Of a stretch of 6,835 bases of DNA, positions 1-5,944 are shown one piece after another. Every line of letters begins with the position of its first letter. The first letter of the stretch is position 1. A model generated the notes under the pieces. It had not been told where the DNA came from. It worked only from the letters and a program-made list of their open reading frames with translations, and ran no database searches. The position numbers and the translations under genes were made by a program. The stretch comes from Deltaproteobacteria bacterium. GTDB lineage: Bacteria; Desulfobacterota; DSM-4660; Desulfatiglandales; B25-G16. The stretch is from the NCBI GenBank assembly GCA_019310745.1, contig JAFDDS010000050.1, positions 1 to 6,835 on the forward strand. Reading direction: 5' to 3'.

Positions 1-1
1 T

Positions 2-730
2 ATGGAAAAACAGGAAACACATTCAAAGAGATTGGATCCCTTTCCAATAAGGAGCCTAAAGAGAGAAAACCTCAGCAACCAGGTCTTTGAACAGATTAAA
101 GAAATGATTGTGAGGGGTGAAATTCCTGCTGGAAAACGTATGATAGAAAGCGAGATAGCTGAATCAATGGGTATCAGCAGGACGCCTGTGAGGGAAGCGG
201 TACATAAACTTGAAGCTGAGGGTCTCCTTAATCCCCTTCCTAAGGGAGGATATGTGGTAAGGGGGCTGGATATCTCTGATATTGAAGAAACATTTGAAAT
301 AAGGAGTATCCTGGAGAGTTTTGCTTCATACCTTGCTGCTCACAGGCATAGCAACAAAGAAATAGTACCTCTAGAAGAAAAAATGGAGGAGTTTCAGAGA
401 TATCTGGACAAACACGACTTAAAGGAACTGGCGAGGATAAATACTGAATTTCATGAACTCCTCTATACCTTGAGCAGAAGCCCGAGATTGGTGAAGATGA
501 TACATAACTTAAGAGATGAGATCTATTTTTTAAGGAAAATTATATTACACTCAGTGGACATGGCCCGTTTATCAAACAAGGATCATAGAGAGATAATAAA
601 AGCCATAAAAAAAAGAGAGGCCAAAAAGGTGGAAAGGCTTGTGAGAGATCACATCTTACGCGGTAAAGAATTTGTTATCAATGAAATGAGAAAAGGTAAT
701 GTAATCGTTAATCACCATTACTTTTTGTAA
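2..730 (+). CDS. GntR-family transcriptional regulator, FadR subfamily (FCD ligand-binding domain)
   Basis: A 242-residue cytoplasmic DNA-binding regulator. An N-terminal winged helix-turn-helix covers about residues 22-88, with the GntR signature around 58-75 ([18 protein letters not shown]) followed by the wing (PKGGYVV). An all-helical FCD domain follows, at about 93-230. Its usual metal/ligand positions can be seen: NTEFH (Asn147, His151), His195 in NKDH and His217 in RDH. The first position is Asn where many members have Asp. FCD regulators usually repress catabolic operons and release DNA on binding an organic acid or acyl-CoA. Here the gene lies 23 bp upstream of the mutase small-subunit gene on the same strand, so it probably controls this cluster; that is inference. 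I found no clear palindromic operator. The ATG at base 2 gives a normal family length, but the window edge hides its ribosome-binding site and an upstream start cannot be excluded. Confidence 0.9.
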   Translation: MEKQETHSKRLDPFPIRSLKRENLSNQVFEQIKEMIVRGEIPAGKRMIESEIAESMGISRTPVREAVHKLEAEGLLNPLPKGGYVVRGLDISDIEETFEIRSILESFASYLAAHRHSNKEIVPLEEKMEEFQRYLDKHDLKELARINTEFHELLYTLSRSPRLVKMIHNLRDEIYFLRKIILHSVDMARLSNKDHREIIKAIKKREAKKVERLVRDHILRGKEFVINEMRKGNVIVNHHYFL

Positions 731-753
731 AAAAAGCAAGAGGAGAGTATATA

Positions 754-1133
754 ATGTCTACCAAAAAAATCAGGATCCTTGTTGCAAAACCTGGCCTTGA
801 CGGTCATGACAGAGGTGCAAAGGTTATTGCCCATGCCCTGAGAGATGCCGGGATGGAGGTCATATACTCTGTGCTATAATTAAGATAGCTATTGAAGAAA
901 GTGTAGACATTATAGGCCTTTCCATTATGTCCGGAGCCCATATTCCCATCTCTAAGAAGATAATGGATTTGATTAAAAAAGAAAATTTAGGTAATATGAT
1001 TGTTGTCATTGGTGGGGTAATACCAGCCAAGGATATTCCTATCCTCAAAAACATCGGAGTTACAGGGATTTTCCCTGGTGGAACACCCTTTAAAGAATCT
1101 ATAGAATTTATCAAAGAACACGTACGACACTAA
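754..1133 (+). pseudogene. Acyl-CoA mutase small subunit (methylmalonyl-CoA mutase-type B12-binding domain), frameshifted
   Basis: This should encode the stand-alone cobalamin-binding subunit that partners the large subunit downstream. The first part (754-879, 41 codons plus TAA) starts with ATG behind AGGAGA (741-746). It carries the B12 signature DGHDRG at residues 16-21, where His18 is the expected lower cobalt ligand. It runs into a stop right after EVIYSVL. The second part reads on in the -1 frame from about 876 to TAA at 1131-1133. It keeps the family segments GLSIMSGAH, VIGGVIPAKDIP and GIFPGGTP. Family members have about nine residues (of the type TGLRQTPEQ) between Tyr and the following helix, but only 8 nt (868-875) are present here. 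A net loss of about 19 nt, which is not a multiple of three, would explain both the missing residues and the frame change. The rest looks well conserved, so the lesion is either recent or a sequencing or assembly error. The second half has an internal ATG at 927 but no ribosome-binding site. Confidence 0.85.
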
Positions 1134-1134
1134 T

Positions 1135-1179
1135 AGTTTATTGAGTTTATTGTGTCTCTTGAGTTTATTGAGTTCACTT
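1135..1179 (+). repeat. 9-bp tandem repeat array between the mutase subunit genes
   Basis: Five consecutive 9-mers begin two bases after the small-subunit stop codon. AGTTTATTG is present at 1135-1143, 1144-1152 and 1162-1170. Two degenerate units, TGTCTCTTG (1153-1161) and AGTTCACTT (1171-1179), match it at 6 of 9 positions each. An inverted copy of its core lies further on: ATTGAGTT (1167-1174, also 1140-1147) is complementary to AACTCAAT at 1238-1245. The array could therefore fold back weakly on the 3' half of the spacer. Its role is unknown. It could be a protein-binding array, a dispersed intergenic repeat of this genome, or simple replication slippage. Confidence 0.7.
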
Positions 1180-1202
1180 CAAAAGAAGATTTAAGGAAAT
1201 AT

Positions 1203-1230
1203 TTGTCTCAGGCACTTCAAAGAGTATAAA
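1203..1230 (+). promoter_or_regulatory. Possible sigma70-type promoter ahead of the mutase large-subunit gene
   Basis: TTGTCT at 1203-1208 and TATAAA at 1225-1230 are separated by 16 bp. They would give a short leader of about 40 nt before the ATG at 1278. The 144-bp spacer is much longer than the other gaps in the cluster, which fits an internal promoter. AT-rich DNA produces such matches often, so this is only a candidate. Confidence 0.25.
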
Positions 1231-1277
1231 CCTTAATAACTCAATTAACACAACGAATACTATAAATAGGAGGATAG

Positions 1278-2906
1278 ATGGGAGTAGCCAATTATATTAA
1301 AGATGAAAAAGATAGGATTAAGGATGTAATACTTCAATCTGGAATCCATATAAAACCTCTGTATACAGGAGATGATTTAGGAGATATTGGATTTGACTAT
1401 ACACAAGATCTTGGCAATCCTGGAGAGTATCCCTTTACACGAGGAATACATAAATTAGGCTTCAGGAGCAGGGCATGGACTACCAGGCAATACTCCGGCT
1501 TTGGTACTCCAAAAGAGACGAATGAGCGCTGGCAACTTTTAATCTCTCAAGGCCAAACCGGATTAAATGTAGCATTCGATCTCCCCACCCAAATGGGATA
1601 TGACTCTGATGACCCCATGGCCGAAGGAGAGGTGGGTCGAGTTGGGATGGCAGTGGATTCTTTAAGGGATTTTGAGATTGCCTTTAAGGGCATTGCCTTG
1701 GACAAAATCGGCTCTGGCCTTACGATAAATGCTGTTGCCTCAATCATGGTTGCCATGTATCAAGCTGTGGCAGAAGTATATGGATTCTCTAAACAACAGG
1801 TAAGTGCTACTCCACAGAACGACATATTAAAGGAGATAGTCGGCAGGGGTGCATGGATCTTTCCCGTAGAGCCAGCTGTTCGACTGATTGGTGATGTTAT
1901 TGAGTATACGGTAAAGGAGATGCCAAGGGCAAATCCAGTCAGTGTTTGCGGTTACCATATAAGGGAAGCGGGTGCCACTCCAGTACAAGAAATTGCATAT
2001 GCTATACAGATTGCAAATGCATACATCGATAATGTTTTAGAGAGAGGACATGCTATTGATGACTTTGTTGGCAGATTTTCCTTTAACCTCGATGTATTTG
2101 GAAATCTTTGGGAACAGGTAGCAAAATTCAGAGCAGCACGAAAGCTCTGGGCAAAAAATATTAAAGAACGGTATGGTGCAAAAAATGAAAAATCAATGTT
2201 TTTACGGGGTATATTTGGTGGCGGGGGAGGTGGCCTTACAAAGGAAGAACCTGAAAACAATATTGTACGAAGTGCTTATTATGCCTTAGCTGCTGCCTTA
2301 AGCGGTGCTCAGACAATGGCTTTGTGTTCCTATGACGAGGCCTATACCATCCCTACCCCTCATTCCGCCCTGATTTCCCTGAGAACACTGCAACTCCTGA
2401 TGGATGAAGTGGGCCTCAGAGATACGGTTGATCCCTTAGCAGGTTCATATTTCATCGAAACCCTTACCAAACAGATGGAGGAAAAGATTGTTGAGGAGAT
2501 GGCCACGATTGATACAATAGGAGGAATGGTGAAGGCAGTTTCTTCAGGATACATCCAGAAAGAAGTTGCAAGACAGGCCTATGAATTTGAAAAAGGTGTT
2601 CAGAGCGGAGAGTTAATAAAGATTGGTGTTAACAAATATACCGGAGGGGAAGAGGGAAAGGTTGAGCTTCACGAGTACAGTGATGAATCAGCGATAGAGC
2701 AGATAAAAAGTCTCAAAGAATTAAAAAAAACAAGAAACAATAAGGATGTTACTCGAACGCTAAAGGCATTAGAGAAGGCGACGAAGGATAAAGAAAATGT
2801 TATGCCATATCTAGTGGATTGCTGTAAGGCATATGCCACAGTTGGGGAGATGACTAACGTCTTTAGAGATATCTTTGGAGAATTTGTGGAGCCATCGATA
2901 TTTTAG
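1278..2906 (+). CDS. Adenosylcobalamin-dependent acyl-CoA mutase, large (catalytic) subunit, methylmalonyl-CoA mutase family
   Basis: A 542-residue catalytic TIM-barrel subunit with no B12 domain of its own, as expected for the two-subunit type. It catalyses radical carbon-skeleton rearrangement of an acyl-CoA. AGGAGG at 1268-1273 supports the ATG. Typical segments are TTRQYSGFGT (68-77), VAFDLPTQMGYDSD (98-111), PQNDILKE (179-186), GYHIREAGAT (225-234), FRAARKLWA (284-292), SYDEA (351-355) and DTVDPLAGSY (382-391). By recalled alignment to Propionibacterium methylmalonyl-CoA mutase, Tyr72 and Arg190 match the carboxylate-binding Tyr89/Arg207, and His227 matches His244. This argues against isobutyryl- or 2-hydroxyisobutyryl-CoA mutase, which replace the Tyr/Arg pair. 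Two segments are odd: 270-279 (NLDVFGNLWE), and 311-320, where RGIFGGGGGGLT stands in place of the usual RFHTQT...LT, losing its His and Gln. Cys350 stands where family members usually have Asn. The general function is firm; the true substrate is uncertain (methylmalonyl-CoA or another carboxy-acyl-CoA). Confidence 0.92.
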   Translation: MGVANYIKDEKDRIKDVILQSGIHIKPLYTGDDLGDIGFDYTQDLGNPGEYPFTRGIHKLGFRSRAWTTRQYSGFGTPKETNERWQLLISQGQTGLNVAFDLPTQMGYDSDDPMAEGEVGRVGMAVDSLRDFEIAFKGIALDKIGSGLTINAVASIMVAMYQAVAEVYGFSKQQVSATPQNDILKEIVGRGAWIFPVEPAVRLIGDVIEYTVKEMPRANPVSVCGYHIREAGATPVQEIAYAIQIANAYIDNVLERGHAIDDFVGRFSFNLDVFGNLWEQVAKFRAARKLWAKNIKERYGAKNEKSMFLRGIFGGGGGGLTKEEPENNIVRSAYYALAAALSGAQTMALCSYDEAYTIPTPHSALISLRTLQLLMDEVGLRDTVDPLAGSYFIETLTKQMEEKIVEEMATIDTIGGMVKAVSSGYIQKEVARQAYEFEKGVQSGELIKIGVNKYTGGEEGKVELHEYSDESAIEQIKSLKELKKTRNNKDVTRTLKALEKATKDKENVMPYLVDCCKAYATVGEMTNVFRDIFGEFVEPSIF

Positions 2907-2915
2907 TATGAAACG

Positions 2916-2926
2916 AAAGGAGGTGA
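2916..2926 (+). promoter_or_regulatory. Orphan strong Shine-Dalgarno sequence in the mutase-TRAP spacer
   Basis: AAAGGAGGTGA is close to the full complement of the 16S rRNA 3' end and is the strongest such site in the window. No ATG, GTG or TTG follows at a working distance. The binding-protein gene has its own site, GAGGAGGT (2975-2982), 7 nt before its ATG. The orphan site lies inside an 11-codon frame (2908-2943, MKRKEVKLYTL) that begins one base after the mutase stop. It may be chance, a ribosome-binding remnant of a lost gene, or part of a leader. Confidence 0.4.
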
Positions 2927-2989
2927 AACTATATACACTGTAAGGAAGGATTTAATGCACCCCTAACCAAATATGAGGAGGTATAAGAC

Positions 2990-4015
2990 ATGAAAAAGAA
3001 TATTTTTTTAAGACTTGTTGGGCTCGCAGTCATAGCATTATTTATTGGCAGCCTGCTTCCAGTATCTTCCATGGCTGCTCCTATAAAGTTAAATTATGCT
3101 AATTTTCCACCAGCCCCTACCTTTCCCTGTGTGCAAATGGAGCGGTGGAAAAAAGAGGTTGAGAAAAGGACCGGTGGAAAAGTTGCCATCAAAACCTTTC
3201 CTGGTGGTACATTGCTTGGAGCAAAAAATATGATGGATGGTGTTATCGCAGGGCAGGCAGATATTGGTTGTTTGTGCATGGCCTATCAGCCAGGGAGGTT
3301 TTTAGTAACGAATGCCACTGCATTACCTGTAGGCTTTCCAAATGCAACAGTTGCCAGCCTCGCTCTTTGGGATCTTTACAAAAAATACAACCCCAAGGCA
3401 TTTGCAAAGGTAAAAGCCCTTACTATGTTTACCTGTGCACCTGCAAACATCTATGCCAAAAACCCGGTACGAAATTTGGAAGACCTTAAAGGGCTGGAAC
3501 TGAGAGCCTCCGGAGGCGTTGCCCAGGCTTTGAAGGCATTAGGCGCCACCCCTGTTGGAATGCCTCAGTCTGAAACTCCTGAAGCCCTTCAAAAGGGCGT
3601 CGTGCAGGGTGCAGGATCCTCCCTTGAGGCACTGATGGACTTCAAATATGCAGAAATCTGTAAGTATGTAACAATATTTAATGGTCCGGTGTATCCCTTT
3701 GCCGTTGTAATGAACATGGACAAATGGAATTCATTACCAAAAGATGTGCAAGATGTTATGGATGGCATGGGAGTAGAACAGGCCTTCTGGACAGGTAACT
3801 ATATGGATAAGCATGTAAATAAATCCATTGATTGGTCCAAGAAAAACCATAATATTGAGATTACGAAATTAACTCAAAAGGAACTTGCTAACTGGAATAG
3901 GCTGCTCAGACCTCTCAAGGATAAATGGATTACCCAGGCGAAGGCCAAGGGATTACCAGCCAGAGCTATTTTACGAGATATACGAGTAGCGAAAGAGTAT
4001 CATAGGCAATTCTAA
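2990..4015 (+). CDS. dctP: TRAP transporter solute-binding protein, DctP family
   Basis: The 341-residue periplasmic receptor of a tripartite ATP-independent transporter. It captures the substrate, usually an organic acid, and passes it to the membrane subunits DctQ and DctM. A signal peptide is plain: the basic start MKKNIFLR, a hydrophobic core to about residue 24, and a cleavage site near SSMA-A (29/30). DctP landmarks are ERWKKEVEKRTGGKV (51-65), FPGGTLLGAKNMMDGVIAGQADIG (two blocks within 70-93) and NLEDLKGLELRASGG (162-176). In the last of these, Arg172 sits where the family has its carboxylate-binding arginine. LPKDVQDVMDG (249-259) is typical of the C-terminal half. Length is normal. 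GAGGAGGT at 2975-2982 fixes the start. The gene lies 83 bp after the mutase and is followed by a hairpin before dctQ. The conserved Arg predicts an acid ligand, but which acid cannot be read from sequence. Confidence 0.93.
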   Translation: MKKNIFLRLVGLAVIALFIGSLLPVSSMAAPIKLNYANFPPAPTFPCVQMERWKKEVEKRTGGKVAIKTFPGGTLLGAKNMMDGVIAGQADIGCLCMAYQPGRFLVTNATALPVGFPNATVASLALWDLYKKYNPKAFAKVKALTMFTCAPANIYAKNPVRNLEDLKGLELRASGGVAQALKALGATPVGMPQSETPEALQKGVVQGAGSSLEALMDFKYAEICKYVTIFNGPVYPFAVVMNMDKWNSLPKDVQDVMDGMGVEQAFWTGNYMDKHVNKSIDWSKKNHNIEITKLTQKELANWNRLLRPLKDKWITQAKAKGLPARAILRDIRVAKEYHRQF

Positions 4016-4042
4016 TCACTTGGCTTTATTGAATAGTTTAAC

Positions 4043-4084
4043 GGTTGAGTGGTTGGGTGCAGTTGTTTGCTCAACTGCTCAACC
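4043..4084 (+). promoter_or_regulatory. Intercistronic stem-loop between dctP and dctQ
   Basis: The left arm (4043-4058, GGTTGAGTGGTTGGGT) can pair with the right arm (4069-4084, GCTCAACTGCTCAACC) over 16 bp around a 10-nt loop. The pairing includes four G-U pairs and no mismatches. Each arm is itself a near-duplicate of an 8-mer (GGTTGAGT/GGTTGGGT and GCTCAACT/GCTCAACC). An alternative 7-bp hairpin, GCAGTTG/CAACTGC, uses the centre. No U-run follows, so it is unlikely to be a simple terminator. A hairpin at this place could protect the dctP message from 3' decay, giving more binding protein than membrane subunits. That role is inference. Confidence 0.6.
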
Positions 4085-4112
4085 AACTTCCCTTATTAAT
4101 TGGAAGCCACAT

Positions 4113-4601
4113 ATGGAACTTCTGGATAAAATAAGCGTTGCTTTGACTAAAATATTTATCTGGATCGCAGGATCTTTCCTGGTGGTAATGATCCTTTTGA
4201 CGTGTGCAAATATATTCCTGCGCCTCGTCTGGATTCCAGTGAAAGGCACATTTGAACTCATGGGATTTTTTGGGGCAATAGTGACTGCCCTAGCCCTCGG
4301 GTATACACAGGTTAAACGAGGTCATGTAGGAATTGATATAGTAGTAAATCAGTTCTCAGCAAAAACCCAGAGAATACTTACTGGTGCAAATTATTTCATC
4401 TGCATGATCTTCTTTGCTCTTGCGGGCTGGCAGATAGGCAAGTGGGGCACAACCCTCTGGAAAACAGGGGAAATCACAGAAACATTGAGAATTATCTTTT
4501 ATCCTTTTACCTATGGAGTTGCTCTTGGTTGTATACTTCTTTCTTTTGTATTGCTCGTTGATTTTTTAAAAATGCTTATTCAAGGAAAAAGAGCCTTATA
4601 A
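4113..4601 (+). CDS. dctQ: TRAP transporter small membrane subunit, DctQ family
   Basis: A 162-residue inner-membrane protein with four predicted membrane helices at about 14-36, 47-66, 91-111 and 130-153, as usual for DctQ. It pairs with DctM and links the binding protein to transport. Family marks include GTFELMGFFGA (45-55) and KRGHVGID (68-75) in the loop after helix 2. I chose the ATG at 4113 because GGAAG (4102-4106) precedes it by 6 nt and the length matches the family. The frame stays open upstream to a TTG at 4020, which would add 31 residues encoded across the intercistronic hairpin. Those residues do not resemble a DctQ N-terminus. The stop codon directly abuts the dctM start (TAAATG), which implies translational coupling. 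Confidence 0.88.
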   Translation: MELLDKISVALTKIFIWIAGSFLVVMILLTCANIFLRLVWIPVKGTFELMGFFGAIVTALALGYTQVKRGHVGIDIVVNQFSAKTQRILTGANYFICMIFFALAGWQIGKWGTTLWKTGEITETLRIIFYPFTYGVALGCILLSFVLLVDFLKMLIQGKRAL

Positions 4602-5906
4602 ATGGACTTAGTGCTTATTGGAATAATTGGAATAGTTGTCCTTCTCCTTGTGCTATTTTTCCTGGGAATGCCTGTTGGATTTGCCATGGCCATTGTTGGT
4701 TTCTGTGGGTTTTGCTATGTTGTGTCCTTCAAAGCAGGCCTCAACATGATAGGCACTGACCTGTGGTTTACCTTCTCCAAATACGGTCTCACTGTAATCC
4801 CACTTTTTGTCTTTATGGGCTACCTTGCATTCAACGCAGGGATAGCAGAGAGACTCTACCATGCTGCCTATAAGTGGGTTGGTCATTGGCCTGGGGGGTT
4901 GGCAATCGCCACAATTGGTGCCGATGAGCTTTTTGCCTCTATCTGTGGTTCTAATACAGCTACAGCAGCTACGATGGGTGCAGTTGCCCTGCCACAGATG
5001 AAAAAATATAACTATGACACGAGATTAAGTAGTGGCACTGTTGTCACTGGTGGCACCTTGGGTACGGTTATGCCTCCCAGTGTTGTCATCATTGTCATCG
5101 GCCTGCAAACAGAACAATCCATAGCAAAACTTTTTCTTGGTGGTATTTTACCTGCCATCCTTCTGGGAATTTTGTTTGTGCTTACCATCCTTATTCTTTG
5201 TCGTCTCAATCCCGATTTTGGCCCACCCGGACCAAAGACAACCTTTAAGGAAAAGGTAAGATCTCTTCCTGGGGTCATTGAAGCGATAGCTATATTCATA
5301 TTGGTAATGGGTGGTTTGTTTATTGGCTTATTTACCCCTACCGAAGCCGGTGCAGTCGGTGTTTTTTGTACCTTTATTGTTGCCGTTGCAACCCGTAAGT
5401 TGACCTGGGATGGCCTTTTTAATTCTATTGTGGAAACGCTGAAGATATCATGCATGGTGTTTGTTCTTGTCACCGGAGCTATCATTTTTGGTCGTTTTCT
5501 AGCGGTAACAAGAATTCCTTTTTTAGTAGCAGATTTTGCCGCTTCACTTCCAGTGTCACCTTACGTAATTCTTGCTTTTGTGCTGATGATCTACCTGATC
5601 GGTGGTTGTATTATGGATGCCTTAGGGTTTCTGGTACTCACAATTCCTATCTTCTTTCCGTTGGGAATTGCCCTTGGATTTGATCCACTGTGGTATTCTA
5701 TTATTTTAACCATGGTGACGACATTGGGAGCAATTACCCAACCGGTTGGTGTGAATATATACGTCGTAAAGGCTTTGGCCCCGGAAATAGCCCTTAGCAG
5801 GATTTTTAAAAGCGTCAGCTTTTTTTTAATGGCCTGCATTGTCTCTATCATTATATTAATAATTTTCCCTCAAATTGTTTTAATCATACCAGAAATGCTC
5901 CATTAA
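4602..5906 (+). CDS. dctM: TRAP transporter large permease, DctM family
   Basis: The 434-residue inner-membrane permease, driven by an ion gradient, that moves the substrate across the membrane. Hydrophobic segments fill most of the length, consistent with about 11-12 helices, and the length is typical. Conserved DctM stretches are seen in both halves. In the first half they are PLFVFMGYLAFNAGIAERLY (67-86), GSNTATAATMGAVALPQMKK (116-135) and GGTLGTVMPPS (150-160). In the second half they are LFTPTEAGAVGVF (243-255), DALGFLVLTIPIFFP (339-353) and ITQPVGVNIYVVK (378-390). Family members usually have TPPVG, so Gln380 replaces a proline. GGAAAAAGAG just upstream can serve as a weak ribosome-binding site within the end of dctQ. 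No terminator separates it from the ligase gene 38 bp downstream, so the ligase is probably co-transcribed. Confidence 0.95.
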   Translation: MDLVLIGIIGIVVLLLVLFFLGMPVGFAMAIVGFCGFCYVVSFKAGLNMIGTDLWFTFSKYGLTVIPLFVFMGYLAFNAGIAERLYHAAYKWVGHWPGGLAIATIGADELFASICGSNTATAATMGAVALPQMKKYNYDTRLSSGTVVTGGTLGTVMPPSVVIIVIGLQTEQSIAKLFLGGILPAILLGILFVLTILILCRLNPDFGPPGPKTTFKEKVRSLPGVIEAIAIFILVMGGLFIGLFTPTEAGAVGVFCTFIVAVATRKLTWDGLFNSIVETLKISCMVFVLVTGAIIFGRFLAVTRIPFLVADFAASLPVSPYVILAFVLMIYLIGGCIMDALGFLVLTIPIFFPLGIALGFDPLWYSIILTMVTTLGAITQPVGVNIYVVKALAPEIALSRIFKSVSFFLMACIVSIIILIIFPQIVLIIPEMLH

Positions 5907-5944
5907 TAGTATGAGCTATGAAGAAATGAAAGAGGTAAAAAATC

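Noticed and set aside
754..879. Programmed -1 frameshift joining the two halves of the mutase small subunit
   Set aside because: No slippery heptamer lies in the usable overlap (801-876). The only A-run (763-769) is too early, because the downstream frame has a TGA at 798-800. A frameshift would also not restore the roughly six to seven missing residues.
860..1114. 84-codon reading frame on the - strand
   Set aside because: It lies antisense to the small-subunit gene, shows no recognisable family features, and the + strand product is clearly conserved.
4043..4084. Rho-independent terminator after dctP
   Set aside because: The stem is not GC-rich throughout, and no run of T follows (the next bases are AACTTCCC).
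4020..4112. TTG-initiated N-terminal extension of dctQ
   Set aside because: It has no ribosome-binding site, runs through the hairpin, and the extra residues do not look like a DctQ start. The ATG at 4113 gives a normal length.
5012..5485. 157-codon - strand frame inside dctM
   Set aside because: It is a shadow of the well-conserved permease on the + strand, with no family features of its own.
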